Assembly: GCF_029168945.1 (NCBI RefSeq)
Contig: NC_083605.1
Location: forward strand, 3,975,280 to 4,039,279
Length of the DNA: 64,000 nucleotides
Reading direction: 5' to 3'
DNA from: Cannabis sativa
Taxonomy: Eukaryota; Streptophyta; Magnoliopsida; Rosales; Cannabaceae
Under the pieces are notes generated by a model that was given only the letters and a program-made list of their open reading frames with translations, did no database searches and was not told the origin of the DNA. Shown piece after piece: positions 48,329-60,121 of the stretch (position 1 is its first letter; every line of letters begins with the position of its first letter). The position numbers and the translations under genes are program-made.

Positions 48329-51215
48329 ATGGATAGCTTCAGTGAAGATGATGAAAATAGATATTTTGATGCCCAAGAAGAGATTGCTTCTATTTCTGAT
48401 GCAAATTCTGACAGCTTTGATTCTAGTTCACATTCCAAAAACTGGGCTTTGGATAATTCACTCTATGATGTTTGGAACAGGAGCCCTGGAAGTGTTAGGG
48501 AGCGTAGGAATAGTTTTTTCAAGTGGATGGGGCTTGATTCCAACCAAGTTGGGATGCTTCAACTTTCAGAAACAGAGATTGACAGAGTGTGTGAGGAGAG
48601 TGAGGCTGTGTTGAGATGTTCAGGTATTGAGAATGAGTTCTATTCGAGTCGATCTATGATGTCGTGTGGATCTTGTACTAGCTATAATTTTTTGGATAGG
48701 TCTGGTTCAAAGGATGAGTTTGTTTGCAGAAATGGAAGTTTTGGTGGTGCAATGGAGTGTAATGTGGAGGAAGTGGGGGAGTATGAGAAGAGGAGTGAAT
48801 GTGGGGAAGTTGAATTCGGGCGGTTGGTTTCAACTGCTGAATCTTGGAGCTGCTCTGGCTCATCTCCTAATTTGTCACAAAAGATGAGGGATTTAAGCAT
48901 TTTCGAGGGAACAGCGAAGAGGGTTAAAAGTATGTGGTTGAATAAATTAAGATCCATGACTTGCATTGTTGACAGACAAGGAGATGCTGATAAATTGAGA
49001 CCAAATGATATCGATGCATATCTACCGTCAAGGGCTCAAAGAGTCAAGGTTCGCCAATGCAGCAAGCAATCAAAGGAACTTTCTGCTCTTTATTTGGGGC
49101 AAGATATTCAAGCCCATGAAGGTTCTATTTTGACTATGAAATTTAGTCCTGATGGAAAGTACCTTGCTAGTGCTGGTGAAGACGGGGTTGTAAAAGTATG
49201 GCAAGTGGTAGAAGGTGAAAGATCCAATGAGATTGACATTCCAGAATTGGACCCCTCCTGCTTGTACTTCACAATGAACCATATGTCAGAAGTGAAACCA
49301 CTTAAAGTGGATAAAGATAAAATGGGCAGATCAGCAAGCTTGAGGAAGACATCAGACTCAGCTTGTGTTATTTTTCCGCCTAAAGTTTTTCGAATATTGG
49401 AACAACCATTGCACAAGTTTGAGGGTCACATGGGGGAGATCTTGGACCTTTCCTGGTCAAAGAATAATGTAAGTGATTATATAATTTATGGTTAAGATAC
49501 ATTGAATTCAAGCACAAATGTCTTTAGCTCTATGAATTAGATATTAAACTTAATTTTTTGTTTTGTTTTAATGAAGTATCTCTTGTCATCGTCTGTTGAC
49601 AAAACCGTCCGATTATGGCAAGTGGGCTGTCATTCATGCCTCAAAGTTTTTTCGCATAGTAATTATGGTAAGCTTCTGTCATTTATGTTCTTTTATTCAA
49701 TTATGGACATTTTTGGTTAATATATTACTCTAGCTGATTTCATTCATGGCAAGATCCCCAGTTCATGTATTATAACATTTCAAAATTTATTTTCTCACAA
49801 ATCTTTGTTATGCTGTCATGCAGTGACCTGTGTCCAATTTAATCCTATGGATGATGATTACTTCATCAGTGGTTCAATAGACGGGAAAGTTCGTATCTGG
49901 GGAATTTCTCAATGTCAAGTTGTTGATTGGACTGACATAAGGGAAATAGTCACTGCAGTGTGTTACCAACCTGATGGGAAGGTTGGTATTTTTTTGTTTT
50001 CTTTAATCTCTTTTTCTGACCTTAAAGTGTCAATGCAGACTCTGATCTTTGAAATGGCTCGTATTTACAAGCTTTATTCATCCTGCAGGGTGGAATTGTT
50101 GGCTCAATTGCTGGGATTTGTCGCTTTTACAACATCTCAGGTTTGTTTTCTGCTGAACTCTCGCATTTGTTTCGAAAGTTTAATTGTGGTTAGCACAACT
50201 TATACTTAAAATTAATATTGAAGGATTTTACATATTCTTTTTATTGATTTTCTTTCTTGATTGCTTAAAATCAGATAATCAATTACATTTGGAATCTCAA
50301 ATATGCTTGAGCAGCAAAAAAAAGTCAGCTTCCAGAAAGATAACAGGCTTTCAGGTAGTTCCTTCTTACTCTCTTGTGGTTTCATATGCAGCTTTTGTAA
50401 TCAATTTTTGTTTTCTCTTAAATTTATAGGAATGGTTTTTCCCTTAAAGGATGTATTGTAACTTTTTGTTCATTCATCCAGTTTTCTCCGCAAGATTCTA
50501 GATTAGTCATGGTCACTAGTGCTGATTCACAAGTCAGAGTTCTTCGGGGGGTCAATGTGGTCGGAAAGTATCGTGGTATGTTAACTCTTGTCCTTGGAAC
50601 AAATAATATTCTGTCGAATTAAGTTGAGAGGTTCGGTTTTTTCATCCCGCTTGCTAAATTGCATCTCTCGATATTTCTGCAGGGCCACGCAATTCGGGAA
50701 ACCAAATATCTGCATGTTTCACATCAGATGGAAAGCGTATAGTCTCGTCGTGTGAAGACTCCAATGTATATGTATGGAACTGTGTTAAACAGGAAGAAAC
50801 TGTTCTCTCTCAAACGAAAAAAGTTAGGTCTTGTGAGCGGTTTTTTTCCAATGCATCTGTTGCAATACCATGGTCTGGTTTTAAAGGTGGAAACTCAGAC
50901 AGAGGAAGTCCATTTCACATTGTGGATAAGTGTGTTTACGAAACTCCATTGATTTCTTCACTAGAAAGTTTTTCGTTAAGTCAAGAATTCTTCTTGGAGT
51001 CTTTTCCCAAGGCATCTGCAACTTGGCCCGAGGAAAAGCTTCCAATGTCAAACCAGGCCATAGAATCTGCAATGCACAAGTCTCAACTGAAGTTTCTCAA
51101 AGCTTCTTGCAAGAACAGATTTAGTTCTCATGCATGGGGTATGGTAATTGTTACTGCAAGTTGGGACGGTCGTATCAAGGCATTTCACAATTATGGTTTA
51201 CCAATTCATCATTGA
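48329..51215 (+). CDS. WD40 repeat protein, WDR44-like transducin family, about 715 residues
   Basis: Coding exons by eye, all with GT-AG introns and matching phases: 48329-49468, 49577-49667, 49824-49981, 50089-50140, 50275-50354, 50482-50575 and 50683-51215. The N-terminal 260 residues are acidic and serine-rich with no known domain ([16 protein letters not shown], then a WLNKLRSM stretch). About seven WD units follow: [35 protein letters not shown] then [79 protein letters not shown] then VYVWNC, and [14 protein letters not shown] beta-propeller of this kind is a binding scaffold. The plant family resembles animal WDR44, a Rab11 effector, but the plant role and partner are not established from sequence. 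The gene appears intact and is the only complete host gene here. Confidence 0.93.
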
Positions 51216-52960
51216 CATTTTTTCGGGTTTGGCATGGCTTTAAGATATTCCTTTACTCTTCATCGGGTACATCACCATCGATCGGTGGCTTTCTTTCGCT
51301 AGCTAGTGCTTCAAACATCATGTACAAAGGATTGAAAATTGATTTTTGGGCAGCATCAATAGCCAAAGAAAGATTTCTTTAGTACCCCATTATAGTAGGC
51401 AGCAGGCATGTGCAGTGTGTAGAAAAATCTTGAGAATTTCGGGTTATGTCTTTTTTTTCCTTCTCCAATGGGGTCCCTTCTCAGATTTCTCTATTGCCAA
51501 AGGTCAAATTAAGTCATGGCAAGTGTCAAAAATGGCATGGTTTGTTAATCCATCTCTGTATCAGCAAGTGGCTGAGGTTAGTTCTTCTGGATAATCAACC
51601 AACTTTATGATGAAAACTTTTTATTTGCCAGTTGAATGAATGAATGATGGATTTTCATTTCGATTATCACCGCGCTCGGAGCCCACAAAGAATTAGACTT
51701 AAAGTGTTTTGCTTGGGCAGTAGTATTGATGCAGGGCAGCAGTAGGGCCTTGTAGAAAACTCTTTCTTTTGTTCTCTTAAAGATGAGATGGAATCCAAGC
51801 TGGTGGTAGGAGTTTCTTTGAGAAGAAATGGTGGGGAACTTTGGCCATTACCTAATGTTGGCTGGTCTGAATGATTAATATGTTTGTCTGCCATTTCTGA
51901 CCACTCTTCATGGTGGGACCTGAGCTACACAACATCAAGTTTTGGCTCTGAAGCTATGTAAGGATGTCATATCCATCTCTCTCTCACTCTCTCTCATGGC
52001 TTCTTTAAAAACTCATTTGGCCATTTTTCACTGAGAAAACTTCTAGTTTTCAGAGCAATTAACTGCTACTGCTGCATATATCCATCCATGGCTGACCTTT
52101 GCTCTTTTACCTTTAGATCATTATTGCCTAACATATGTATCTACTCAGTTATAGGTTTAGTCTAACATCAACCACTTCTTATGGTTTTTTGTTTTTTTTT
52201 TTAATAAATAGATAGAAAAAGCATATATTATATGATGGAGATTTGTAATTGTAATTTCTGGGGAGTAAAATAAAATATCTCATTTAGCTTTTACTGATGT
52301 TTAAGTTGTAGATTTTTATATATACATCAATGTCTTCAATCATATTAATCACATATATATAGATATGTGAAATCTTTGAAATGACAAATTGTCCTAAACC
52401 AAACTTTGTTCTTTACACCCAATGTAGGTCATATGTTAATGCCATTTGTTGGGTATCTGGTGTACTAATAAGCATGCCATATACTAACATGTACTAAATT
52501 ATTACCCTCAATTTGTACTGTATATATTTGTATCTATATATATAAATATTTATACTCGTTTGGGTGCATCGATACATCTTATTTGTTCTTTTTAACGAAA
52601 TTTAAATAGTTTTAATCTTAATCTTTTATATGACAATGTACAACATAGTTATATAAATATTTTATAAATTTTTGAAAAATTTACAAATATTTAACGTTAC
52701 AAAAAGTATAGTTCAAACAGACTATTGTATGGTATTGTAAATTATTATGAATTTTACAAAATTTGGTAGGATGTTTTAAACAACGAAAATGTATAATATC
52801 ATATAAAAAAAAATTAAATTTATATACATACATTTAGTGCATCTTAAATTTTTGAACACAAGTTTACCAAAATTTAAAAAAAATAGGCACAATTTATATT
52901 AATACCCTTCTCCCTTCTCTTCTTTTTAACTTTATCATCCATATTCTATCATTCTCATCC
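51216..52960 (+). other. 3' untranslated region and downstream intergenic DNA
   Basis: Bases 51216 to roughly 51660-51960 have even composition compatible with a 3' untranslated region of the WD40 gene; I cannot fix the polyadenylation site. Open frames at 51134-51594 are not conserved coding by appearance. From 52140 onward the sequence is A/T-rich intergenic DNA. Confidence 0.5.
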
Positions 52961-52969
52961 ATACTAATG

Positions 52970-53360
52970 GTGGTCTAATAGGATCCGATGGTGGCCCAAT
53001 GCTAGCCATTTTTTTTTTATGTTTTTATACATAAAAAAATGGTAGTATCAGGCCACTATCGGACCGTATTCTACATTTATATATATTAAGCCCCATTCAT
53101 TAAGCTCGCCAAGAAAGTATTGGGCCACCATCGGACCACCATTAGACTACCATCGGACTACCATTGGACTACCATCGGGCCACCATCGAACTACTATCGA
53201 ACCTTCGTCTACAACCTTTACTCATTTTAACAACAGGAAGGCATTAGGTCACCATCGAACTACCATCGAAACGTATTATCAGGCTACCATCAGACTATCA
53301 TCGGACCTTCGTTTTCAACATTTACTCATTTTAACAACAGAAAGGCATCGAACCACCATC
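52970..53360. repeat. 11-bp minisatellite with an inverted copy
   Basis: From 53121 to about 53210 an 11-bp unit with consensus CTACCATCGGA repeats about eight times, with CCACCATCGGA and CTACTATCGAA variants. A second tract lies at about 53250-53312 and a third short piece at about 53346-53362. The tracts are linked by a repeated spacer containing TTTACTCATTTTAACAACAG. About 110 bp upstream, 52971-53012 carries the reverse complement (CCGATGGTGGCCCAAT). Confidence 0.85.
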
Positions 53361-55753
53361 AGGCCTGGCAAAAAAACTAATTTTTTGCCCAAAACTCTAA
53401 TCTAGTCGATTTAACCTAAATCTAATATCTACTCGCAAATAACAAATATTAATCATACAACTTATTTGTTTGATAATATTATCGATGGAGAAGCCGTGGT
53501 TGATGGAGAAGTCGTTAGGTCTGCGGTGGTCATTGGGTCTGTGGTCGCAGTGGTCGTGGAGAGAAGAGACCGATGTTATGGGCGGTGGGTTGTGGGTTGA
53601 GTCCTTGGAGTGAATTCAGAGTGCGAGAGAGAGAAGGGATGAAGAGAAAGGGTTAGATGTTTGAAATGTGAGGGGTAGAATTGAATTTTATGAAATGTTA
53701 GCCTATTCTACTAATATGGGTTAACTTAAGTTTCGGAAAATAATTTTAATCCAATAAATATATAAAAAGTCAAATTTTTCTAAAAAAAATAAAATTATAA
53801 CTATTTAAATAAAAAAAAGGAGGAGATGAGTGATGAAATGAAATGTGAAAATATGTAATAAGTACCTTTTCAAAATTTGGAATCAAGTTAAGGAATAGTA
53901 GGAACAAAATATATAGGACAAAATATCCATAAAATCTACAAGAATTAAGACTAAACTCCAAAACAAAGAGTTTCTCCATAGGACTGATAGGATTGACATG
54001 AATACCAGTCTCATCTCATTTCTACATTTTAGTCTTAGTATTGGGTAATACTGTCTTCAACCAAAACAAAAAAAATAAATAAATAAAATAAAATATCTTC
54101 TACTGTCTTATCTTTCTTCTTTTGAAATAAATATATTTTTATATAAAATAGAAGGAAGGTGATGATGTTGAAATACTACTAAAATGAGCAGTGTTTTTAC
54201 AAGACAAAAGTGATGAAATTAAGTAATAAAAAAGAAAAGAGAATATACAATAAATAAACAATGAAAATTTAGAGAAGAGAAAACAAAATCAATGAAAGTA
54301 AAAACATGAAAATTTATGATGGAATCTAATTACATTTATGCATAATAATCATTAAACAAAAGGGCAGGTAGTGAGGTAGGTCATATTAAATAATGGGCAT
54401 TTTTTTTTATTTAATTTTGATAATTATTATTATTATTTTTTTACACTTAGTACGAATTGTTACACCATTAGGAGACAAGAAGACAAATTAGAAGACTAAT
54501 TAGGTATCTATAAACATGAAATGTCTCTCCACTTAGCTGTTAAAAAACTCTTCTTGTAATAAAAATATATAATTGTATGTTGATTGAGTGAGTCAAAAGT
54601 ATCAAGCTTTAAAAAAATGGTTGATTTGAGAAAATAAGGTTTGTTAATGAGATCCAAACACTCATTTTCCGACCAAACCAACATTTGCCACTCCTCTTTA
54701 CTTTCCCTCTATCTCATCATTAATTTCATTATTTAATCATTTCTTTTGCTTTAGTATTTCTATATGTATAAGATAAGGTTTTTTATTTTTTTTAAGAGGA
54801 TTTTTTTTCTTAACCAATATAAATACATGTTTATAATATATCTTGGCAAAAATTATAGTGAAGTGTATTTGTGTATTATAAGTTTATATATTTTGTTATT
54901 TGAATATCTTTTGCAATATTTTTTTTATTATTTTTATAAGTTTATTTTGTGAAAAGAATATTTATTTTTATGATTCCCATTACTATATATCTATTTAGTA
55001 TTTCTATTTAATTTCATATTTAAAAGATCGGATAATACAATTTTGGACTCCAAATACAAGGTTTAAATTCTATATTTCATATTTTATTAAATATATGGTA
55101 TATGTTAATTTTTTTTCTCTTTATTTTTGTAGGTGTTTTATTGGTGGATCAAAAATTACAACTCTCAGTTTTGAGGGTTTTTTTTTTTTAAAAAAAAAAA
55201 AAATATTAAGCTTTTATTGTCTAGTTCTTCTGAGGTATGCATGTCCTTAAAATAGACAATAAACTTTTATAGATGAAAGAAAATCCTCCAGTAATTACGC
55301 AATTTTGTTACTTTTATTATTTTAACATTTATCGGTTACCTTTAAAAAAAAAATTATGTTTCATAAATAATACTTTATTAGTCTTTCAATATATATATAT
55401 TGGACCTCTTTTTTAGTAACAAATAATAATAATAATAATAATAATTTTAACTCTATAAATATTGATGTTGGTCGAAAATTCACGTATTTTTCAAATCAAA
55501 ATAGATGGTACAAACTTGAATTTTGAACAAATAAAAAATCCAAAATAGAATTATCTTTTAAAAATAATCTAAATAATTTAAATTTTAATTTATTTTATTC
55601 TTATGAACTCTTTTTTTTTCACAAAACATAACGAGGAAGAATAAAAAAAATCTTAAGAAGGCATAAAAATAATTAAAATTATAATAATTAATTATTGTTT
55701 AAAAATTCTCAAATCATATATTCATCTAACAAAAAATGCATATGACTCCATTT
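53361..55753. other. Intergenic
   Basis: Bases 53480-53660 are G-rich on the plus strand (repeated GGTCGTGG- and GGAGAAG-type words) without a recognised product. The rest is A/T-rich, with an AAT repeat at 55422-55444. No gene seen. Confidence 0.5.
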
Positions 55754-55758
55754 TAAAT

Positions 55759-56180
55759 TATTAGAGAATATTGTCTCACATGGATTAAATGTATAAAAGT
55801 ATTGAGCCATATATAAGAACATGGGTACTCTACTCATCACCAATTGTTTTGAGATTGAACCTCATAATTCTTAACATGGTATCAGAGCTATCTCTCTAGC
55901 GGGCTTTTGGTCCACACATATCTAAATGGTTAGCCAGCTGCACGAGATCCAGATAGTGCAAAGACGCGAGATCTGAACAAAAATAAGCGTGCAAATGGCA
56001 TGACTTGTGATAAGGTGCTGATTCAAGTTTAGTAAGTAAAAATAGCCACCATCTTGAGGGGATATTGGAGAACATTGTCTCACATGGATTAAATGTAAAA
56101 GTACTGAGTCATATATAAGAACATGGGCTACTCCACTTATCATTAATTAGTTTTGAGATGGAACCCCATGTTTCTTAACA
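55759..56180 (+). mobile_element. TRIM, a miniature LTR retrotransposon, complete
   Basis: The left LTR is 55759-55877 (119 bp) and the right LTR 56063-56180 (118 bp). Both begin TATTRGAGAAYATTGTCTCA and end TTCTTAACA. TGGTATCAGAGCT, an exact initiator-methionine primer site, starts directly after the left LTR (55878-55890). A purine tract CTTGAGGGGA precedes the right LTR. Flanks TAAAT and CAAAT agree at 4 of 5 bases, a mutated target duplication. The 185-bp interior codes for nothing. The expected TG at each LTR start has become TA. LTR divergence of roughly a tenth by eye indicates an old insertion. Confidence 0.9.
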
Positions 56181-56185
56181 CAAAT

Positions 56186-58000
56186 AATAATAATTACTTA
56201 AAATTTTGAGTTTGTAAGTAGTAAAAACTCAAATAATTTTTTAGTAATAAGTAACCAATGTTAGTAAAATTTTAATTTTCGTCTAGTTTCATCAGTATCT
56301 TAGTGTCTTTGTAGATAGACTTACTTTTTGAATTTGTTGAAAAAAGATTTAAGTAACTGATACTACATGTCTTTTTGTCCAGGCTAATAATTTAGAATCT
56401 AAACTTTACACTTGTTTTTCTTAAAACACTAATAGAGTCGATGATGTTAAAACTGAATGAAAATTATAATTTTATTATATTGGATATTTATGCCTCTAAA
56501 CAAATTTATTAAGCAAAAATGTTCCTAATAATAATAATTGATGTAATTTTTTTTTTTTTTTTTGATGAAATAGGTGTTTGCTATTTTAGTAACTTATTAA
56601 AGAACTAAACTTTGATGAAAAAGGCCCAACCAATATCCCCTAAATTAATTGGGCCCTAATGTGAGCCCAATGGCCAAAAAGAATAGTAAAGAGGACCCAG
56701 AATATTTGGTGTTTCCCAAAATCCATAATAAAAACAAAGAGGCAAATTTTTTGTCTGATAAAATGAACTTGGCTATATTTATGAGTGAGAGTAGTGTCTC
56801 ATGCATGCTTCATGTATCTAGCTTAAGTTTTATGAATGAATTGAACTTAGTTATACAAGACTTTGTTCTTTTAGCATACAATTAGTTAGTACTACTACTA
56901 CTACTCTACCATTTCACACCACATCTTTTTTTTTTTGTACATACAAAATATTACAAGGGTGACATTATTACTTTTTTAAATTGTGGGTCTCCTTTTAACC
57001 AAATATGATTGGTTAAAAATATTGTTGTGTTTGAGGCCCTATCACACTCCAATTACTCAATTACTCCACTTGTGTGCTACCACTCTCTACCATTTTACAC
57101 CACACATAGTGTTATATATTGACTTGGACATAATTTTTTTCTATCCTCACTTTGTTACCAAATTCTGAATTTTTATTTTAGTTTTTGAATTTTAGCTAAA
57201 TGCAATTTTAGGTTCATGTTTAATATTCAAATGAATTTTTTTTGTTTTGCAAACTATCAAAATTAATTTTATTTTAAACTCACTATTTAAATAGAATTAA
57301 TAGTGTTCTAATATGTTTAGTGTTCAAATCCTATGTGAAACTTTTTTAATACTTTTATTAAGATAATGATATATGAATTAAAATTGTAAATTTGAATAAA
57401 AACAAAGATAAGAACATTATTTTGAGAAAACTTCACCCAAACTTGTTAGGTTACCAATTTTTTAATAGATTTTTCTTTCTTTTTTTTTTAAAAAAAAAAA
57501 ATATGATTTAACACTTAGTTTTGTAGAAACAAAAAAATCATTCCAAACCCAATCTACATAGTGGGCATCCATGGAAGCCCATTAAGATTCTTTTTTTTTA
57601 CCCTCAATAACCAGTCCCTCTTCTCACACCAAAGAAATAGATTAATACTATTTACACAAATACAAAATTTAAATTTGATATTTACCATTTGTTTCTCCAC
57701 TTGATAAACTCACACTTCATCACCCAAAAAAAATAAAGGGGATTTTTTTTCTCTTGATTTAATCATAAAATCCTTTTTTGGCTTCAACATATTTTTGAAC
57801 ATAATAAGTCAATAAAAAAATATGCTACCATTTAGTGACAATTTTTTAGTCACAATATAGATATTTTGTGATTAAATTTTTTGATATTATATATGGACTA
57901 ACATAATTAAGTATTACTCACACAATATTAATATTAACATTTAAAGAAAATTATCGATAGTGCATAGTATTATCATCAATTAAATAGGATAGACATAACA
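56186..58000. other. Intergenic with a possible foldback copy
   Basis: Bases 56190-56510 share words with the repeat at 38090-38465 (TGATACTACATGTCTTTTTGT, AATAATTTAGAATCTAAAC, TTATGCC), suggesting a diverged relative. The remainder is A/T-rich with no recognised gene. Confidence 0.5.
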
Positions 58001-58003
58001 TTA

Positions 58004-58550
58004 AGGGGTAAGTTGAAAAATACCACTTTTATTAATTAATTGATCAAATTTACCTCTAATTTTATATTTGATTGAAACATACCTCTTTTTATATGTATTG
58101 TACTCAAAATACCCTAACATAAGAGAGTCACATGGAGAGTATCTTAAAGTGACAGTGGCAAAATTAATACATTGTTTTTAAAAAAAAAAGGTAAAAATGA
58201 TAGACTTTAAAAAAGAGGGTAAAAATAAAAGAGGATAATATAAAAATAGTATAGAGTGTAATTTCCTCTAACATTAAGGGCTCATAACATAGGGATAAGT
58301 TGAAAAATACAATTTTTTTGTATTTATTAATCAAAAATACCTTCATATTATATTTTATTAAAATATACCCACTTTTTTAGTAGATTGCCCAATATACCCT
58401 CACTCTCTATTTAAGTCTAGCATATAATTTACATTAACCTAAGGGGTCTAATGGAAACATCATCTATAAAAGTGAGTATATCTTAAAGAATATAAAAATA
58501 AAGATAAAAATTAAAACAAGTAAAGTGGGTATACCATGTAATTTCTTCCC
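58004..58550. repeat. Twin copies of a small unnamed repeat
   Basis: Copies at about 58004-58268 and 58292-58550 are in the same orientation. Both start with an AGGGRTAAGTTGAAAAATAC word and end with a GTAATTTCYTCC-like word. Each is bounded by TAACATTA or TAACATA. They look like two insertions of one MITE family in succession. Confidence 0.65.
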
Positions 58551-59320
58551 TAACATACTGTCAAACTATTGGGCCAAGACAACCAATTCTTACGGGCAAT
58601 TAGGTCCAAAAGATTTATACCTTTTATGTTGAAGGTGTGAGATGTGTTACTGTATAAGTGTTCAGAGAGAAAGAGTAGTGTTCATAAATCCTTTTTGTAC
58701 CCTTGTCATCTCTTTGATGTGTAGGTGGATGAATTGTGATACCCTACATAGAATGATATCATTTTGGGCTATTTTATGAGCTGTGAAAATCACATAAATT
58801 GTTATTTTTAGTAAATAAAAATATATTTTTATGTTTAAAGTTTTTTTATATATATTCCGTACAACCGTATGTAATTTTTTTATTATTTTTGTTAATTCTA
58901 TTTTTGGCATATTTAATTGACAAAAATATTTTATTATTCATTGTATATTTTCGGCTGGTATGCTTTAATATGGTTTCCTATTTTGTGTATTCAAACTTGG
59001 AAGGAAAGTTTTCTAACTTTCCTATTTATGGAAAAAAGGTAAAAATGGTAAGTTTGGTTACCCATTTCGTTTTTATCTAACCAGGTGTGTAATCTGATCT
59101 TGTGTTGAGTTTCCCATTTTCTCAGATCAGATTTCTTGAAGAGAAAACCGGAGCTAAACTTTCCTTTTATAGAAAAGGAAAGTTGTAGTTACTGTCCACG
59201 ATTTTGTAGGTACAGAAACGAAAATTCCTGGACTGATTGAAGAATTATTTTAGGGAAGTTTCTAGTGGGTTGAGGTCTTGTTCAGACCGAATGTAAGCTG
59301 TCAATAAGATGTATATTCAT

Positions 59321-59328
59321 TATAAATA
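59321..59328 (+). promoter_or_regulatory. TATA box of the SIRE-like LTR
   Basis: TATAAATA lies in the middle of the LTR ahead of the repeated TTCGGGAGA region, as expected for the U3/R border. Confidence 0.6.
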
Positions 59329-59507
59329 CATCTTATAGCAGCTAGGTTTTGCATCTCTTTCACACACTTAGAATTGTATTCAAATCTTTAGGAAAGAGGT
59401 GTCTTTGTTATGTAGAGAAGAGTTGTTCTACTCTTACTCTGTTTATTTGTTGTTTGTATTGTCTTGAGTCTGTATTCAAGTTTACAACGAAGAAGAACAT
59501 CAGTGCA

Positions 59508-59651
59508 CCTTCGGGAGAAGGGTATTTACAAGCTTTCGGGAGATTGCTTTTGAAGTCTTGCATCGGGATGATACAAGCACACAACCTTCGGGAGATGGTT
59601 GTATAGGCTTTCGGGAGATAGCCTTTAAGCCCTGAATCGGGAGGATTCAAG
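59508..59651 (+). repeat. TTCGGGAGA repeats in the LTR
   Basis: Six units of about 22-26 bp each carry a TTCGGGAGA or ATCGGGAKGA core and end in a CAAG- or TAGG-type word. Several can fold on themselves, for example CCTTCGGGAGAAGG. Confidence 0.85.
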
Positions 59652-60050
59652 CAACTCTTCAAGGTGATCGAAGGGAGTTCGAGCTCTTGGAGTTTTATCA
59701 AGATTCAGTTAGTAGGTGGAATACATCAAGCTTGCGGTATACAATAAGAGAGAGTCTATTTATGCATAAGTCAATTACTTTGTATTTTTGATACCGATCT
59801 AATGAATCTTATCTCTGGACGTGGCCCCGTGGACTAGTAACAATCTGAAAGGATTGTTGAAACCACGTACAAAAATCTTGTGTGTTTTTACTTTTATGCA
59901 CTGTTTGTTTTTCTGGGTTTCTCTGGAGTTACAGAGTTGTATTCTGTAACTACGGAAAAACTGTTTTCAGTACCAGTTTCATTATTCTGCATTTAATTAA
60001 TCACTTAATTAAATAATCAAACTGGGAATATTAAAATACGGAATTTCATT

Positions 60051-60062
60051 TGGTATCAGAGC
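60051..60062 (+). other. Primer binding site, tRNA-Met type
   Basis: TGGTATCAGAGC two bases after the LTR is the standard copia primer site. Confidence 0.9.
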
Positions 60063-60121
60063 AAGTCACTAAATTCTTAGTGAGATCTTGAGGTTATTCC
60101 GTTTAACTTGTTTTGTGTGAG

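Larger units (their letters stand above)
58784..60048 (+). repeat. 5' LTR of a SIRE-like copia element
   Basis: The right boundary is fixed by the primer site that follows (GAATTTCA, TT, then TGGTATCAGAGC). The left boundary TGAAAATCAC at 58784 is chosen because it mirrors the right end (TGAAAT/ATTTCA). This gives 1265 bp, normal for this group. TATA box at 59321. A run of TTCGGGAGA repeats lies at 59508-59651. The partner LTR is not in the window. Confidence 0.7.

Noticed and set aside
51134..51594. Extra coding exons after the WD40 stop codon
   Set aside because: The main frame ends cleanly at 51215 with the last WD unit complete; later frames show no conserved features and fit a 3' untranslated region.
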